Shown here in pieces: positions 25,387 to 34,877 of a DNA stretch of 64,000 bases. Below the pieces are notes generated by a model. It worked only from the letters and a program-made list of their open reading frames with translations, made no database searches and was not told the DNA's origin. The first letter of the stretch is position 1; every line of letters begins with the position of its first letter. Both the position numbers and the translations under genes were made by a program. The stretch lies in NCBI RefSeq assembly GCF_017743975.1, contig NZ_JAGHRC010000003.1, positions 62,001 through 126,000 on the forward strand, given 5' to 3'. Source of the stretch: Ruegeria sp. R14_0. Lineage in GTDB: Bacteria; Pseudomonadota; Alphaproteobacteria; Rhodobacterales; Rhodobacteraceae.

Positions 25387-26034
25387 TCAATTCTCGCGCA
25401 GCACAGCGTCCTGTTTCAGACGGGTCATGAACGCGACAGAGATATGATCCTTCAGCGCTCGTTCAGCGGCTGCTTCGTCCCGCGCGGCGATCGCCTCGAC
25501 GATGCCTTTGTGTTCGCTCTGTGCGATCTCACCTCGGCCCTGCACCGCAAGCGAGGTTGTGGCCATCAACGCCATCGTACGGTGCACAAGGTCCAGTTGC
25601 TGGACCAAATAGCGGTTGTGCGAGGCAAGATGAATCTGCTCGTGAAAGCGCCGGTTGGCTCGTGACAGCGCCGTTGGGTCATCCACCAGTGCATCGTCTG
25701 CGGCGACCATATCCTGCAGAACCTTGATCTCTTCTTCGGTGGCGTGTTTTGCCGCCAGCTTGGCCGCCAGACCCTCAAGCTCGCGCCGAACCACGTACAG
25801 CTCGGCCATCTGGTTGTGATCCAGCGAGGCCACGATCAGGGACCGACCATCCCGTTCCAGCAGGGATTGCGTCTCCAACCGCTGAAGGGCTTCGCGGATC
25901 GGTGTACGCGAGACGCCAAAGCGCTCGGCCAGCTCGCTTTCGACCAACCGATCGCCGGGCTTGTAAACGCCTACGTCAATTGCTTCCAGAATAAGGCTGT
26001 AGGCGTCTTTGTTGGGCTGTCGGGACTGCGGCAT
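25387..26034 (-). CDS. GntR-family regulator with FCD ligand domain
   Basis: A 215-residue regulator. The N-terminal winged helix contains YKPGDRLVESELAERFGVSRTPIREALQRLE (given in parts: residues 21-50), and the C-terminal half is an all-helical FCD domain with conserved Asp/His positions (LSRANRRFHEQIHLASHN) that usually bind a metal and an organic acid. It likely represses a catabolic operon. The gene is isolated: the divergent neighbour at 26135 is a phosphatase-like gene and no obvious target is present. It lies 3 bases from the stop of the convergent glycosyltransferase. Confidence 0.9.
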   Translation of the reverse strand: MPQSRQPNKDAYSLILEAIDVGVYKPGDRLVESELAERFGVSRTPIREALQRLETQSLLERDGRSLIVASLDHNQMAELYVVRRELEGLAAKLAAKHATEEEIKVLQDMVAADDALVDDPTALSRANRRFHEQIHLASHNRYLVQQLDLVHRTMALMATTSLAVQGRGEIAQSEHKGIVEAIAARDEAAAERALKDHISVAFMTRLKQDAVLREN

Positions 26035-26134
26035 GGGGTGATTGTTCTCCTCGTTCGGATATGTCTATCCGTCTCTGTGCCCCGCAATCAAGTGCAGCAT
26101 TGAAAACCGGTGCTCAGCGCCCTAAACCCTGATC

Positions 26135-26779
26135 ATGGTCAAACCTTCCTTTTCGCACGTCACCCAGTGGGTGTTCGACCTCGACAACACACTGTACCCG
26201 CCGCATATGCAGCTGTTCGATCAGATCGAAGTTCTGATGACAGATTACGTGGTGCAGGCCATCGGCGTCGAACGGGCCGAGGCAGATCGTCTGCGGTCAC
26301 ATTATTGGCGCGAGTACGGCACCACGCTGGCCGGTTTGATGGCCGAGCACGACCTGGACCCTGACCCTTATCTGCACGCTGTGCATCAGGTGGATATGAC
26401 CCACCTTGACCCCGACGCCGAACTGGCCGACCACATCCGGTCCCTGCCCGGCCGCAGGATCGTCTACACCAACGGCAGCGCGCCTTACGCGGAAAGGGTG
26501 CTGGAGGCGCGCGGTCTCAGCGGATTGTTCGATGCGATCTACGGCGTGGAACATGCGGGCTATCGCCCAAAACCTGAACAGGCCGCATTCGAAACGATCT
26601 TTGCGCAGGATGGAATCGACACTGCCCAAGCCGCCATGTTCGAAGATGATCCGCGCAATCTGGCCGCCCCTCATGCGATGGGAATGCGCACTGTTCATGT
26701 GGCGCCCGAGCCGCATGAGGCCGATCACATCCACCATCATACCGACGATTTGACCGCGTTTCTGGCCCGCCTGCGATAG
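26135..26779 (+). CDS. Pyrimidine 5'-nucleotidase, HAD superfamily
   Basis: A 214-residue HAD-type phosphatase close to the yeast SDT1/bacterial pyrimidine 5'-nucleotidase group. Motif I is VFDLDNTLYPP (nucleophile Asp), motif II is IVYTNGSAPYAE, motif III is the Lys in GYRPKPEQAAF, and motif IV is FEDDPRNL. It should dephosphorylate pyrimidine mononucleotides, but HAD specificity is broad. The ATG at 26135 has a poor RBS (TGATC). A histidine-rich stretch (EADHIHHHTDD) sits near the C-terminus. It is divergent from the GntR/FCD regulator. Confidence 0.85.
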   Translation: MVKPSFSHVTQWVFDLDNTLYPPHMQLFDQIEVLMTDYVVQAIGVERAEADRLRSHYWREYGTTLAGLMAEHDLDPDPYLHAVHQVDMTHLDPDAELADHIRSLPGRRIVYTNGSAPYAERVLEARGLSGLFDAIYGVEHAGYRPKPEQAAFETIFAQDGIDTAQAAMFEDDPRNLAAPHAMGMRTVHVAPEPHEADHIHHHTDDLTAFLARLR

Positions 26780-26864
26780 GCTGTCACACTGCGACGATCT
26801 GCACATTCTGCAGCTGCAGCATCGACCCTATATGCGCCTTGCGACGAACAGAATCGGAGACCCC

Positions 26865-27113
26865 ATGAGCGCGATCGAGATGCCCGGACGCCTGCCTATC
26901 TGGCAGCGCCTTTTGTTTGCAATCCCCTTGTTTGGCTGGATGGCCAGGGATGTCGCGCATGGCAAACCCGAAGAGTGGGGCTATACCGCAGTAGCGATTT
27001 TCAGCATGTGGGGCTGTTCGGCCCTTCTGTTCGGACTGCCGGGTCTGTACATCCCTGCGGTGATGATGGTGCCGGTGATGTTCCTGATCCTCCTCCTGAT
27101 TTCACGGGGCTGA
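26865..27113 (+). CDS. Small hydrophobic membrane protein, unknown
   Basis: An 82-residue protein with about three hydrophobic segments: IWQRLLFAIPLFGWMARDV, a middle segment around YTAVAIFSMWGCSALLFGLP, and the C-terminal VMMVPVMFLILLLISRG. I recognise no family. The ATG at 26865 has GGAGA at good spacing; the frame could open at 26832 without an RBS. It lies between the nucleotidase and the UbiH-type gene, all rightward, 86 and 76 bases apart respectively, so it could be on a shared transcript. Confidence 0.7.
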   Translation: MSAIEMPGRLPIWQRLLFAIPLFGWMARDVAHGKPEEWGYTAVAIFSMWGCSALLFGLPGLYIPAVMMVPVMFLILLLISRG

Positions 27114-27189
27114 CGCACGGGACAGGATGTCACTTGGCACCCACGGTGGAACCGCACTAGGTTCTGTCCAACACGCGGAGGCCAAGGTC

Positions 27190-28386
27190 ATGAAAGACAG
27201 CTGTGACATCCTGATTTCCGGCGGAGGAATCGCCGGGCTGACCGCTGCGGCGGCCTTTGGAACGGCCGGATTCGACGTCGTCTGCGTCGACCCGACCCCA
27301 CCGATCACCGAGCGTGACGTTGACGGGTCCGACCTGCGGACCACGGCATTCTTGCAACCTGCACACGGCCTTTTGGAGCAGTGCGGGTTGTGGCAACGGC
27401 TGGACGAACACGCGGCCCCGCTGCAGATCATGCGCATTGTAGACGCAGGCGGCGATGTGCCCGAACCTCGCGTCGTGCGCGATTTCAATGCAGCGGATAT
27501 CTCGGACCAACCCTTTGGTTGGAACCTGCCCAACTGGCTGCTGCGGCGCGAGATGGTGGCAAGACTGGCCGAGTTACCCAACGTAGATTTTCGGCCCGGA
27601 ACCGGAACCACCAGCCTGTTCACCCGCACCGCCGAAGCCCGCGTTGGGCTGAGCGACGGCAGCCGCATTCGGTGCAAGCTGGTGGTTGCTGCGGATGGTC
27701 GAAACTCGCCCATGCGTGAAGCAGCTGGGATCAATGTTCATACGACCCGATACGGACAAAAGGCGCTGGCCTTTGCGGTTACGCATCCGATCCCGCACGA
27801 CAATGTTTCAACCGAGATTCACCGCTCGGGCGGGCCATTCACCCTTGTGCCCTTGCCCGACTGGCAAGGGCAGCCGTCCTCAGCGATCGTCTGGATGGAG
27901 CGCGGGCCGCGTGCGGTTGAGCTGCTGAACACCGAACCCGAAGCCTTCGAAGACTTGATGACCGAACGCTCCTGCGGGTTGTTCGGGCCGCTGAAGCTGG
28001 CTTCGCGCCGGACCATCTGGCCGATTATCAGCCAGTCGGCAGAACGCCTGTCCGGCGAACGGATCGCCCTGATGGCCGAGGCCGCGCATGTCGTGCCTCC
28101 CATCGGCGCGCAAGGCCTGAACATGTCGCTGGGAGATCTGCGCAGCCTGCTGGACTTGGCGCAAGCCCGCCCCGAAGGTTTGGGTGACGCGCAGATGCTT
28201 GATGCCTATCACAAGGCCCGCCATACCGAGATCGAGATGCGCGTCAAAGGCATCGACTTGCTGAACCGCGCCTCGATGATCGAGGCGCGGCCTTTGCGGG
28301 ATGTAAGGGCAATGGGGCTGAACGCCCTCTATTCCCTGCCACCAGTGCGCAAGACACTGATGCAGATGGGCCTCGGCGTACGCTGA
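27190..28386 (+). CDS. UbiH/UbiF/COQ6-type FAD monooxygenase
   Basis: A 398-residue flavin hydroxylase of the UbiH/VisC group, probably acting in ubiquinone ring hydroxylation. The N-terminal FAD-binding fold has DILISGGGIAGLTAAAAFG (GxGxxG-type), then a middle segment LRTTAFLQPAHGLLEQ, the DG motif VVAADGRNSPMREAAG, and the C-terminal GD-type motif VVPPIGAQGLNMSLGDL near residue 305. Which ring position it hydroxylates cannot be told. The ATG at 27190 follows GGAGG; a frame from 27127 is spurious. It ends convergently against the aminotransferase gene. Confidence 0.9.
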   Translation: MKDSCDILISGGGIAGLTAAAAFGTAGFDVVCVDPTPPITERDVDGSDLRTTAFLQPAHGLLEQCGLWQRLDEHAAPLQIMRIVDAGGDVPEPRVVRDFNAADISDQPFGWNLPNWLLRREMVARLAELPNVDFRPGTGTTSLFTRTAEARVGLSDGSRIRCKLVVAADGRNSPMREAAGINVHTTRYGQKALAFAVTHPIPHDNVSTEIHRSGGPFTLVPLPDWQGQPSSAIVWMERGPRAVELLNTEPEAFEDLMTERSCGLFGPLKLASRRTIWPIISQSAERLSGERIALMAEAAHVVPPIGAQGLNMSLGDLRSLLDLAQARPEGLGDAQMLDAYHKARHTEIEMRVKGIDLLNRASMIEARPLRDVRAMGLNALYSLPPVRKTLMQMGLGVR

Positions 28387-28396
28387 GGCTTTGCAC

Positions 28397-29524
28397 TTAA
28401 ATGACCTGATCCAACACGCGTTTTAGCCGCGCGATCGTTCCATCTACGTCATACAGCTTATCCAGACCGAACAGGCCCAGCCGGAATGTGCTGAACCCTT
28501 CGGGCTCATCACACTGCAACGGCACGCCTGCGGCGATCTGCATGCCCAGGGCCGCAAACTTTTTGCCGTTCTGGATTTCGGGGTCTGCTGTGTAACTGAC
28601 CACCACCCCCGGTGCGCCGAATCCGTCAGCGGCGACCGAGACGATGCCCTTGTCTTTCAACATGGCCCGCACGCCATCCCCCAACGCCCATTGCGCATCG
28701 CGCAGCTTTTCGAACCCATAGTCGCGCGTTTCGATCATCGTGTCCCGGAACGCTTTCAACGCATCGGTGGGCATGGTCGCGTGATACGCATGCCCACCAT
28801 TTTCATATGCCTGCATGATCTGACGCCATTTCTTCAGGTCGACGGCAAAGCTGTCTGACTCCGTTTCCTGCAGACGAGCCTCAGCCCGATCGGACAGCAT
28901 GACCAGACCGGCACATGGCGACGCGCTCCAACCTTTTTGCGGGGCCGAGATCAGGACATCCACACCGGTCGCCTTCATATCGACCCAGGCGCAACCGGAT
29001 GCGATGCAGTCCAGCACCATCAACGCCCCGACCTCATGCGCCGCCGCAGCCATGGCGGTCACGTAGTCGTCGGGCAGAATGACACCGGCCGAGGTTTCCA
29101 CATGCGGGGCAAACACAGCATCCGGGCGCTGTTCCCGAATTGTGGCCACAACCTCTTCGATCGGGGCTGGTGCAAAGGGCGACGGGCTGGAATTACCGGT
29201 TTGCCGGGCCTTGAGAACCGTGGCGGACGCCGTGAGGCCGCCGGTTTCGATGATTTGGCTCCACCGATAGGAAAACCATCCGTTCCGCACGACCATAACA
29301 TTGGCATTGCGCGCGAATTGCCGGGCGACAGCTTCCATCCCATAGGTGCCGCCACCCGGAATGACGGCCACGCCCTCGGCATTATAAACGTCCTTAAGCA
29401 ACTCTGAGATGTCGCGCATCACTTGCTGAAACTGCGTCGACATATGGTTCAGAGACCGATCCGTAAAAACGACCGAGAACTCTTCGAGCCCTGAGGGATC
29501 AACTGTATCCAAAAGCGCAGGCAT
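28397..29524 (-). CDS. Class V aminotransferase (alanine/serine-glyoxylate type)
   Basis: A 375-residue fold-type I PLP enzyme. It contains VIPGGGTYGMEAVARQFA near residue 60, the region VLDCIASGCAWVDMKATG with the PLP-ring Asp, and the Schiff-base Lys in ISAPQKGWSASPCAG. Relatives include alanine-, serine- and phosphonoacetaldehyde-type aminotransferases, and I cannot fix the amino donor from sequence alone. The ATG at 29524 has AAAGGA. It is divergent from the GntR/UTRA regulator with a palindrome between, so that regulator is the likely controller (inference). Confidence 0.87.
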   Translation of the reverse strand: MPALLDTVDPSGLEEFSVVFTDRSLNHMSTQFQQVMRDISELLKDVYNAEGVAVIPGGGTYGMEAVARQFARNANVMVVRNGWFSYRWSQIIETGGLTASATVLKARQTGNSSPSPFAPAPIEEVVATIREQRPDAVFAPHVETSAGVILPDDYVTAMAAAAHEVGALMVLDCIASGCAWVDMKATGVDVLISAPQKGWSASPCAGLVMLSDRAEARLQETESDSFAVDLKKWRQIMQAYENGGHAYHATMPTDALKAFRDTMIETRDYGFEKLRDAQWALGDGVRAMLKDKGIVSVAADGFGAPGVVVSYTADPEIQNGKKFAALGMQIAAGVPLQCDEPEGFSTFRLGLFGLDKLYDVDGTIARLKRVLDQVI

Positions 29525-29667
29525 TCTGTGTCCTTTCAAATTTTCACAAAGGGCTAACCGACCGGGATCATTGTGTCGAGGTTCGTACTCAACTTCAAAA
29601 ATTGACCTGAGGGAACCCTGAAAAATTGTATTCCGGGCGCAACTTAATGCTCGTAATTGACAACAAA

Positions 29668-29685
29668 TGACGCCAATTAGTGTCA
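29668..29685. promoter_or_regulatory. Candidate operator palindrome between aminotransferase and GntR/UTRA genes
   Basis: TGACGCCAATTAGTGTCA matches its own reverse complement at 14 of 18 positions (TGACnCnAATTnGnGTCA). It lies 34 bases before the regulator start and 144 bases from the aminotransferase start. It does not match the usual HutC-type GT-N-TA-N-AC core, so assignment to this regulator is a guess. Confidence 0.35.
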
Positions 29686-29718
29686 GCGCCCTTTACACTC
29701 TGACGTGTTTCTGACCAG

Positions 29719-30456
29719 ATGAGTTCACTTTGCGGAAGAAAGGTATTTCAGCACGTGAATGCGCATAAGCGGATCAGCTTTCAAGTTGTAAGAGACGAAG
29801 TCAAACGCCGAATCGAAAGTCGAATTTGGCCGCAAGGGTCTTTGCTGCCGACGGAAACGCAGCTCGCGGAAGAGTTCAATTGCGCCCGTGCAACGGTGAA
29901 CCGGGCCCTGCGCGAGTTGGCAGAACAAGGCTTTGTCGAGCGAAAGCGAAAGAGCGGGACCCGGGTTAAGAAAGAACCCAGCAAACACGCGAAGCTGGAG
30001 TTTTCTCTGGCACGTCAAACCGTTGAGAAGCAAAACGCAACCTACCGATATGCGCTTGTCGAGCGCAACGTGGTCGCAAGCCCCGGTTGGCTAGCCTCGC
30101 AGATCGGAGTGGAGCCCGACATTCGTGTCCTGCATGTGATCTGTATGCACTATGCCAACAACCGGCCCTTCCAGTTGGAAGAACGCTGGATCAACATTGA
30201 AGCCGTACCCGAGGTCGAACATGCCGATCTCAGCAACCACGGACCGCATGAGTGGCTGCTGAACGCTGCCCCGTTTACCGAAGCCGAAGTCGCCTTTTGC
30301 GCGATCTCTGCTGATGGGCGCCTGGCGGAGTTCATGGGAACGACTGCGGGCACCTCGATGATTCAGCTGGAACGCACCACCTGGAAAGACGGAAAGCCAA
30401 TGACCTTTGCGCGGATGACGCACCATCCCGGCTATTGCATCCGCACGCGGTACTAA
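29719..30456 (+). CDS. GntR-family regulator with UTRA domain (HutC type)
   Basis: A 245-residue regulator. The N-terminal winged helix is seen in LLPTETQLAEEFNCARATVN followed by RALRELAEQGFVERKRKSGT. The C-terminal UTRA ligand domain (about 95-245) shows PFQLEERWINIEAVPEVEHA and the end QLERTTWKDGKPMTFARMTH, typical of the HutC branch. Such proteins repress catabolic genes and are released by a metabolite. The start could be ATG 29719 or GTG 29755; neither has a strong ribosome site, and the winged helix begins only near residue 15. It is divergent from the class V aminotransferase gene, its most likely target. Confidence 0.88.
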   Translation: MSSLCGRKVFQHVNAHKRISFQVVRDEVKRRIESRIWPQGSLLPTETQLAEEFNCARATVNRALRELAEQGFVERKRKSGTRVKKEPSKHAKLEFSLARQTVEKQNATYRYALVERNVVASPGWLASQIGVEPDIRVLHVICMHYANNRPFQLEERWINIEAVPEVEHADLSNHGPHEWLLNAAPFTEAEVAFCAISADGRLAEFMGTTAGTSMIQLERTTWKDGKPMTFARMTHHPGYCIRTRY

Positions 30457-30462
30457 AGCGGG

Positions 30463-30921
30463 CTAACCGATCGGGCCAGGCAGTCGTTCTTCACTCAGCA
30501 GAACGTTGGCCTCGACATCCCCTGCGCCGGGCAGAGTCATGATCCGTCGGCGCAAGACGCGTTCAAAGTCGGACAGATCGCGGGCCACAACCCGCAAGCG
30601 ATAGTCGTACAGTCCCAAAACGTGCTCAACCGTCTGAACTTCGGGAATAGCACTGACGGCGCGCTCAAAATCTTCCAGACTGACTTGCCCTTTTCGCGCC
30701 AGCTTCACGCCCAAAAACACGGTAACACCGAACCCCAAAGCATCGGCATTCAGGCGCAGCCGTCGACCCTTGATGATGCCCGAGGTTTCCAACCGTCGGA
30801 TACGTCGCCATGTCGCCGGTTGCGACAAACCCAGTTTACGCCCCAGCGCTCCGGCGCTTTGCGACGAATCCTGTACCAAGGCACACAGAATTTTGCGGTC
30901 CAGATCATCCAAGTCTGTCAT
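30463..30921 (-). CDS. Lrp/AsnC-family regulator, second of tandem pair
   Basis: A 152-residue leucine-responsive-type regulator. The N-terminal helix-turn-helix runs DLDRKILCALVQDSSQSAGA to LGLSQPATWRRIRRLETSG, and the C-terminal RAM (ligand/oligomer) domain starts LGFGVTVFLGVKLARKGQ and includes VQTVEHVLGLYDYRLRVVA. It overlaps the upstream Lrp gene by 4 bases (ATGA), so the two are coupled. Its coding end is 7 bases from the convergent GntR/UTRA gene. Lrp proteins work as dimers or octamers, so mixed oligomers with its neighbour are possible (inference). Confidence 0.92.
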   Translation of the reverse strand: MTDLDDLDRKILCALVQDSSQSAGALGRKLGLSQPATWRRIRRLETSGIIKGRRLRLNADALGFGVTVFLGVKLARKGQVSLEDFERAVSAIPEVQTVEHVLGLYDYRLRVVARDLSDFERVLRRRIMTLPGAGDVEANVLLSEERLPGPIG

Positions 30922-31373
30922 ACCGGCAAGACCTCTTCGCTTTTGACCCGTGCGATATGCATCAGCGCCTCGATATCCGCGATATGCGGCAAGGTCAGAA
31001 TACGGTCACGATACAGCTGCTGGTAGTGGGACATATCCCGCGCCAGCACCGACAAGCGCACGTCCACGCGGCCCAGAAACGTCTGCAATTCGATCACTTC
31101 GGGCACTTGGCGCGCGGCGGCGGTGAATTCGTCAAAGGCGCGCGACTGTGTCTTGTCCAGCGTCACCCGCAACGAAACTTCGACCGCATAGCCCAAAGCG
31201 GCCCAGTCGATCACGGCCTCTTGCCCCAGGATGATTCCTGCGGCCTGCATCTTTTCGACCCGGCGCCAACAAACGCCCTGGCTGATCCGGCACCGCTCGG
31301 CCAGTTCAGCCGCCGACAGGCTAGGATCAGCCTGAAAATGGCGCAGGATTCGGCGATCGATATCATCAAGCAT
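30918..31373 (-). CDS. Lrp/AsnC-family regulator, first of tandem pair
   Basis: A 151-residue Lrp-type protein with the same layout as its neighbour: helix-turn-helix LSAAELAERCRISQGVCWRR near residues 18-37 (normally CWRR), then a RAM domain beginning LGYAVEVSLRVTLDKTQ and containing VIELQTFLGRVDVRLSVLA. The start at 31373 faces ilvC, 132 bases away, which carries an inverted-repeat set. Neighbouring an ilvC gene fits an Lrp that responds to branched-chain amino acids, although direct regulation is inference. Confidence 0.92.
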   Translation of the reverse strand: MLDDIDRRILRHFQADPSLSAAELAERCRISQGVCWRRVEKMQAAGIILGQEAVIDWAALGYAVEVSLRVTLDKTQSRAFDEFTAAARQVPEVIELQTFLGRVDVRLSVLARDMSHYQQLYRDRILTLPHIADIEALMHIARVKSEEVLPV

Positions 31374-31382
31374 GATTTTTCC

Positions 31383-31429
31383 GTATTTGGCTCACATGGC
31401 GAATTATTCTTCACCTTTTCCGCAAATAC
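31383..31429. promoter_or_regulatory. Nested dyad between Lrp pair and ilvC
   Basis: GTATTTG (31383-31389) and CAAATAC (31423-31429) form a perfect inverted repeat centred at 31406. Inside it lies GAATTATTC (31401-31409), itself a palindrome about the central T at 31405. Such AT-rich dyads suit Lrp-type binding, but no match to the E. coli Lrp consensus is claimed. It is in the divergent promoter region. Confidence 0.4.
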
Positions 31430-31487
31430 TCAAGCCCAACCCTATCGCCAATGCCACGCCGGGCGGGTAGAACCCTCGGCAATCTAA

Positions 31488-32528
<1,041 letters not shown>

Positions 32529-32546
32529 TCCCACCAAGCGAATGCG

Positions 32547-32575
32547 AAAGGGCGGCCCCGAGGCCGCCCTTTTTT
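32547..32575 (+). terminator. Intrinsic terminator of ilvC
   Basis: A perfect 11-base stem (AAAGGGCGGCC / GGCCGCCCTTT) with a 4-base loop CCGA is followed by T to 32575, 18 bases after the ilvC stop. It isolates ilvC from the EamA gene. Confidence 0.93.
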
Positions 32576-32600
32576 GTCCATACCCAAAGCCGAGACGCAG

Positions 32601-33503
32601 ATGGTCCAACAACCCACATCCCGCGACTGGAGCGGGGTTATCGCCCTGGGACTGATCTGGGGTGGCACCTTCATGGTCGTCGCCATGGCGCTGGAAGGTT
32701 ATGGGCCGATCACCGTTGCCACTGCGCGCACAACCCTGGGCGCGGTAATGTTGCTGGGGCTGATGGCGGTCACGAACCGGAAAATGCCGACCGGGTCTGC
32801 CGCGCTTTGGACCTCGGTGATCGTGATCGGAATTTTGTCGTCAGCGCTGCCCTTCGTACTGCTAAGCTGGGGTCAGCAATACGTACCCTCTGCCTTTGCA
32901 GGACTTTCCATGGCCGCAATCCCGCTAATGGTTTTGCCGCTGGCGCATTTCTTTTCGGATGAGCCGTTGAACCTGCGGCGTTTTGTGGGCGTATCTCTTG
33001 GGTTCTGCGGCGCATTGGTTTTGATAGGCCCCGGTCTTGCGAACCTTGGTCAAGGGGCCGAGCCGCTGGCGCAGCTGGCCTGTATCGGAGCTGCCTTGTG
33101 TTATTCCTTTGCCTCGATTTTCACGCGTCAATGTCCGCCCATTGATCCGGTGGTGCTGGCGGCCCTTACCCTCGTCGTCGGCGCGGTGATCCTGGTGCCG
33201 ATCATGCTGGCCACCGAAGGGTTACCGACTTGGCAAGGCACGCGTCCCAGCATCGCCATCATCGTGCTTGGACTGGTGCCCACCGCGTTGGCGACACTGC
33301 TGCGCGTGTCTGTCATCCGCAGCGCAGGATCGGTCTTCATGACCCTCGTCAACTATCAGGTGCCGGTCTGGTCGATGGTGTTCGGGGCATGGGTTCTGTC
33401 CGAATCTCTGCCCCTTCGGTTTTATGCAGCACTAGCCCTGATCCTGACGGGACTTGCCATCAGCCAGTGGTTCAGCCTGCAAAAAATGCTGCTGGGACGT
33501 TAA
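32601..33503 (+). CDS. EamA/DMT-family transporter
   Basis: A 300-residue protein with about ten hydrophobic helices in two EamA repeats: [19 protein letters not shown] begins the first, and [20 protein letters not shown] the second. The final repeat shows [20 protein letters not shown], the common DMT signature. Substrate unknown. I chose the ATG at 32601 because the alternative TTG at 32574 lies in the ilvC terminator. It ends in a 4-base overlap with glmM, convergent. The other EamA gene in the window (3686-4576) is a distant relative. Confidence 0.87.
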   Translation: MVQQPTSRDWSGVIALGLIWGGTFMVVAMALEGYGPITVATARTTLGAVMLLGLMAVTNRKMPTGSAALWTSVIVIGILSSALPFVLLSWGQQYVPSAFAGLSMAAIPLMVLPLAHFFSDEPLNLRRFVGVSLGFCGALVLIGPGLANLGQGAEPLAQLACIGAALCYSFASIFTRQCPPIDPVVLAALTLVVGAVILVPIMLATEGLPTWQGTRPSIAIIVLGLVPTALATLLRVSVIRSAGSVFMTLVNYQVPVWSMVFGAWVLSESLPLRFYAALALILTGLAISQWFSLQKMLLGR

Positions 33504-34843
33504 CCCGCGACGGCTTCAACCTCGGCAACGATCCCATCGACGACCTGAGTCAGCAGCGCATCATCCTCACATTCCGCCATTACACGGATTAGAGGTTCCG
33601 TTCCCGATTTGCGGATCAACAGGCGCCCCTGCCCGTTCAGCCGCGATTCCGCATCCGCAATCGCAGCCTGTACGCTGGCCATTTCAAGCGGGGTCTGCCC
33701 TTCTCCATAACGCACGTTCTTCAACAATTGCGGCACGGTTTCAAACTGCACAGACAGGTCCGAAGCTTTGCGGCCTGAAAGAACCATCTCCGCTAGGAAA
33801 TGGAGGCCCGCCATCAGACCGTCTCCGGTGGTCGCATAATCGCTCATGACGATATGGCCGGATTGTTCACCGCCCAGGTTAAACCCACCATCGCGCATTC
33901 GCTCGACAACGTATCGATCACCTACGCCGGTGCGTTCCAGATGCAGGCCCCGGCTTTCCAGATGTCGTTCCAGACCAAGGTTGGACATCACCGTCGCGAC
34001 CAGAGCACCGCCCTTCAGACGCTCTGCCTTGGCCCAGCTGGTCGCCAGCAAGGCCATCAACTGATCACCATCTGCAATCTGCCCATGCTCATCGACGATG
34101 ACGACCCGATCGGCGTCCCCGTCCAGACAGATCCCGACATCCGCGCCATGGGCGACAACGGTTTCCGCAGCCAGTTGCGGCTGGGTCGATCCGCAATTGA
34201 GGTTAATGTTTTTACCATTCGGTGCGATCCCGACCGGGATCACGTCGGCGCCCAGCTCCCACAGGACCTCGGGCGCGGTGCGGTGCGCGGCGCCATTGGC
34301 GCAATCGACAACCACTTTCAACCCGTCGAGACGCAGATCGCGCGGCAGCGAGGACTTCACCCGCTCACCATACCGAAAACGCGCATCGTCAACCCGGCGG
34401 GCGCGACCGATATTCTTTGCCTGTGCCGGGCTTACACCCTCGTCAATCAAGCGCTCGATCTCGATCTCGGCCTGATCGGACAGTTTATAGCCATCGGGGC
34501 CAAAGAACTTGATACCATTATCTTCGGCCGGGTTGTGGCTGGCAGAAATCATTATCCCCACATCGGCACGCATTGAACGGGTCATCAACCCAACCGCAGG
34601 CGTTGGCACGGGCCCCAGCAACAGCACATTCATGCCGGTCGAGGTCAGCCCGGCTGTCAGTGCGTTCTCCAGCATGTAACCGGACAGACGTGTGTCCTTG
34701 CCGATCACCACGCGGTGCACATCAGATTGATCGCGACGGAAGTAACGTCCAGCCGCAGCACCGATGCGCAGCGCCATCTCGGCCGTGATCGGATGGGTGT
34801 TCGCTGTGCCCCGCACCCCGTCGGTCCCGAACAGCTTGCGCAT
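33500..34843 (-). CDS. glmM: Phosphoglucosamine mutase
   Basis: A 447-residue alpha-D-phosphohexomutase that converts glucosamine-6-phosphate to glucosamine-1-phosphate for UDP-GlcNAc. It has the start [20 protein letters not shown], the phosphoserine loop [19 protein letters not shown], the metal loop [16 protein letters not shown], the sugar loop [11 protein letters not shown], and the phosphate-binding [14 protein letters not shown]. Length is normal. It lies 34 bases downstream of folP on the same strand, a common pairing. UDP-GlcNAc would feed peptidoglycan and the glycan genes. Confidence 0.97.
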   Translation of the reverse strand: MRKLFGTDGVRGTANTHPITAEMALRIGAAAGRYFRRDQSDVHRVVIGKDTRLSGYMLENALTAGLTSTGMNVLLLGPVPTPAVGLMTRSMRADVGIMISASHNPAEDNGIKFFGPDGYKLSDQAEIEIERLIDEGVSPAQAKNIGRARRVDDARFRYGERVKSSLPRDLRLDGLKVVVDCANGAAHRTAPEVLWELGADVIPVGIAPNGKNINLNCGSTQPQLAAETVVAHGADVGICLDGDADRVVIVDEHGQIADGDQLMALLATSWAKAERLKGGALVATVMSNLGLERHLESRGLHLERTGVGDRYVVERMRDGGFNLGGEQSGHIVMSDYATTGDGLMAGLHFLAEMVLSGRKASDLSVQFETVPQLLKNVRYGEGQTPLEMASVQAAIADAESRLNGQGRLLIRKSGTEPLIRVMAECEDDALLTQVVDGIVAEVEAVAG

Positions 34844-34877
34844 GGTAATACTCCGTCATTTCTTGCTTGCGATGGGA

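Noticed and set aside
29719..29754. N-terminal extension of the UTRA regulator
   Set aside because: Kept in the call, but the first 12 residues may be untranslated; GTG at 29755 is an alternative start, so no conclusion was drawn.
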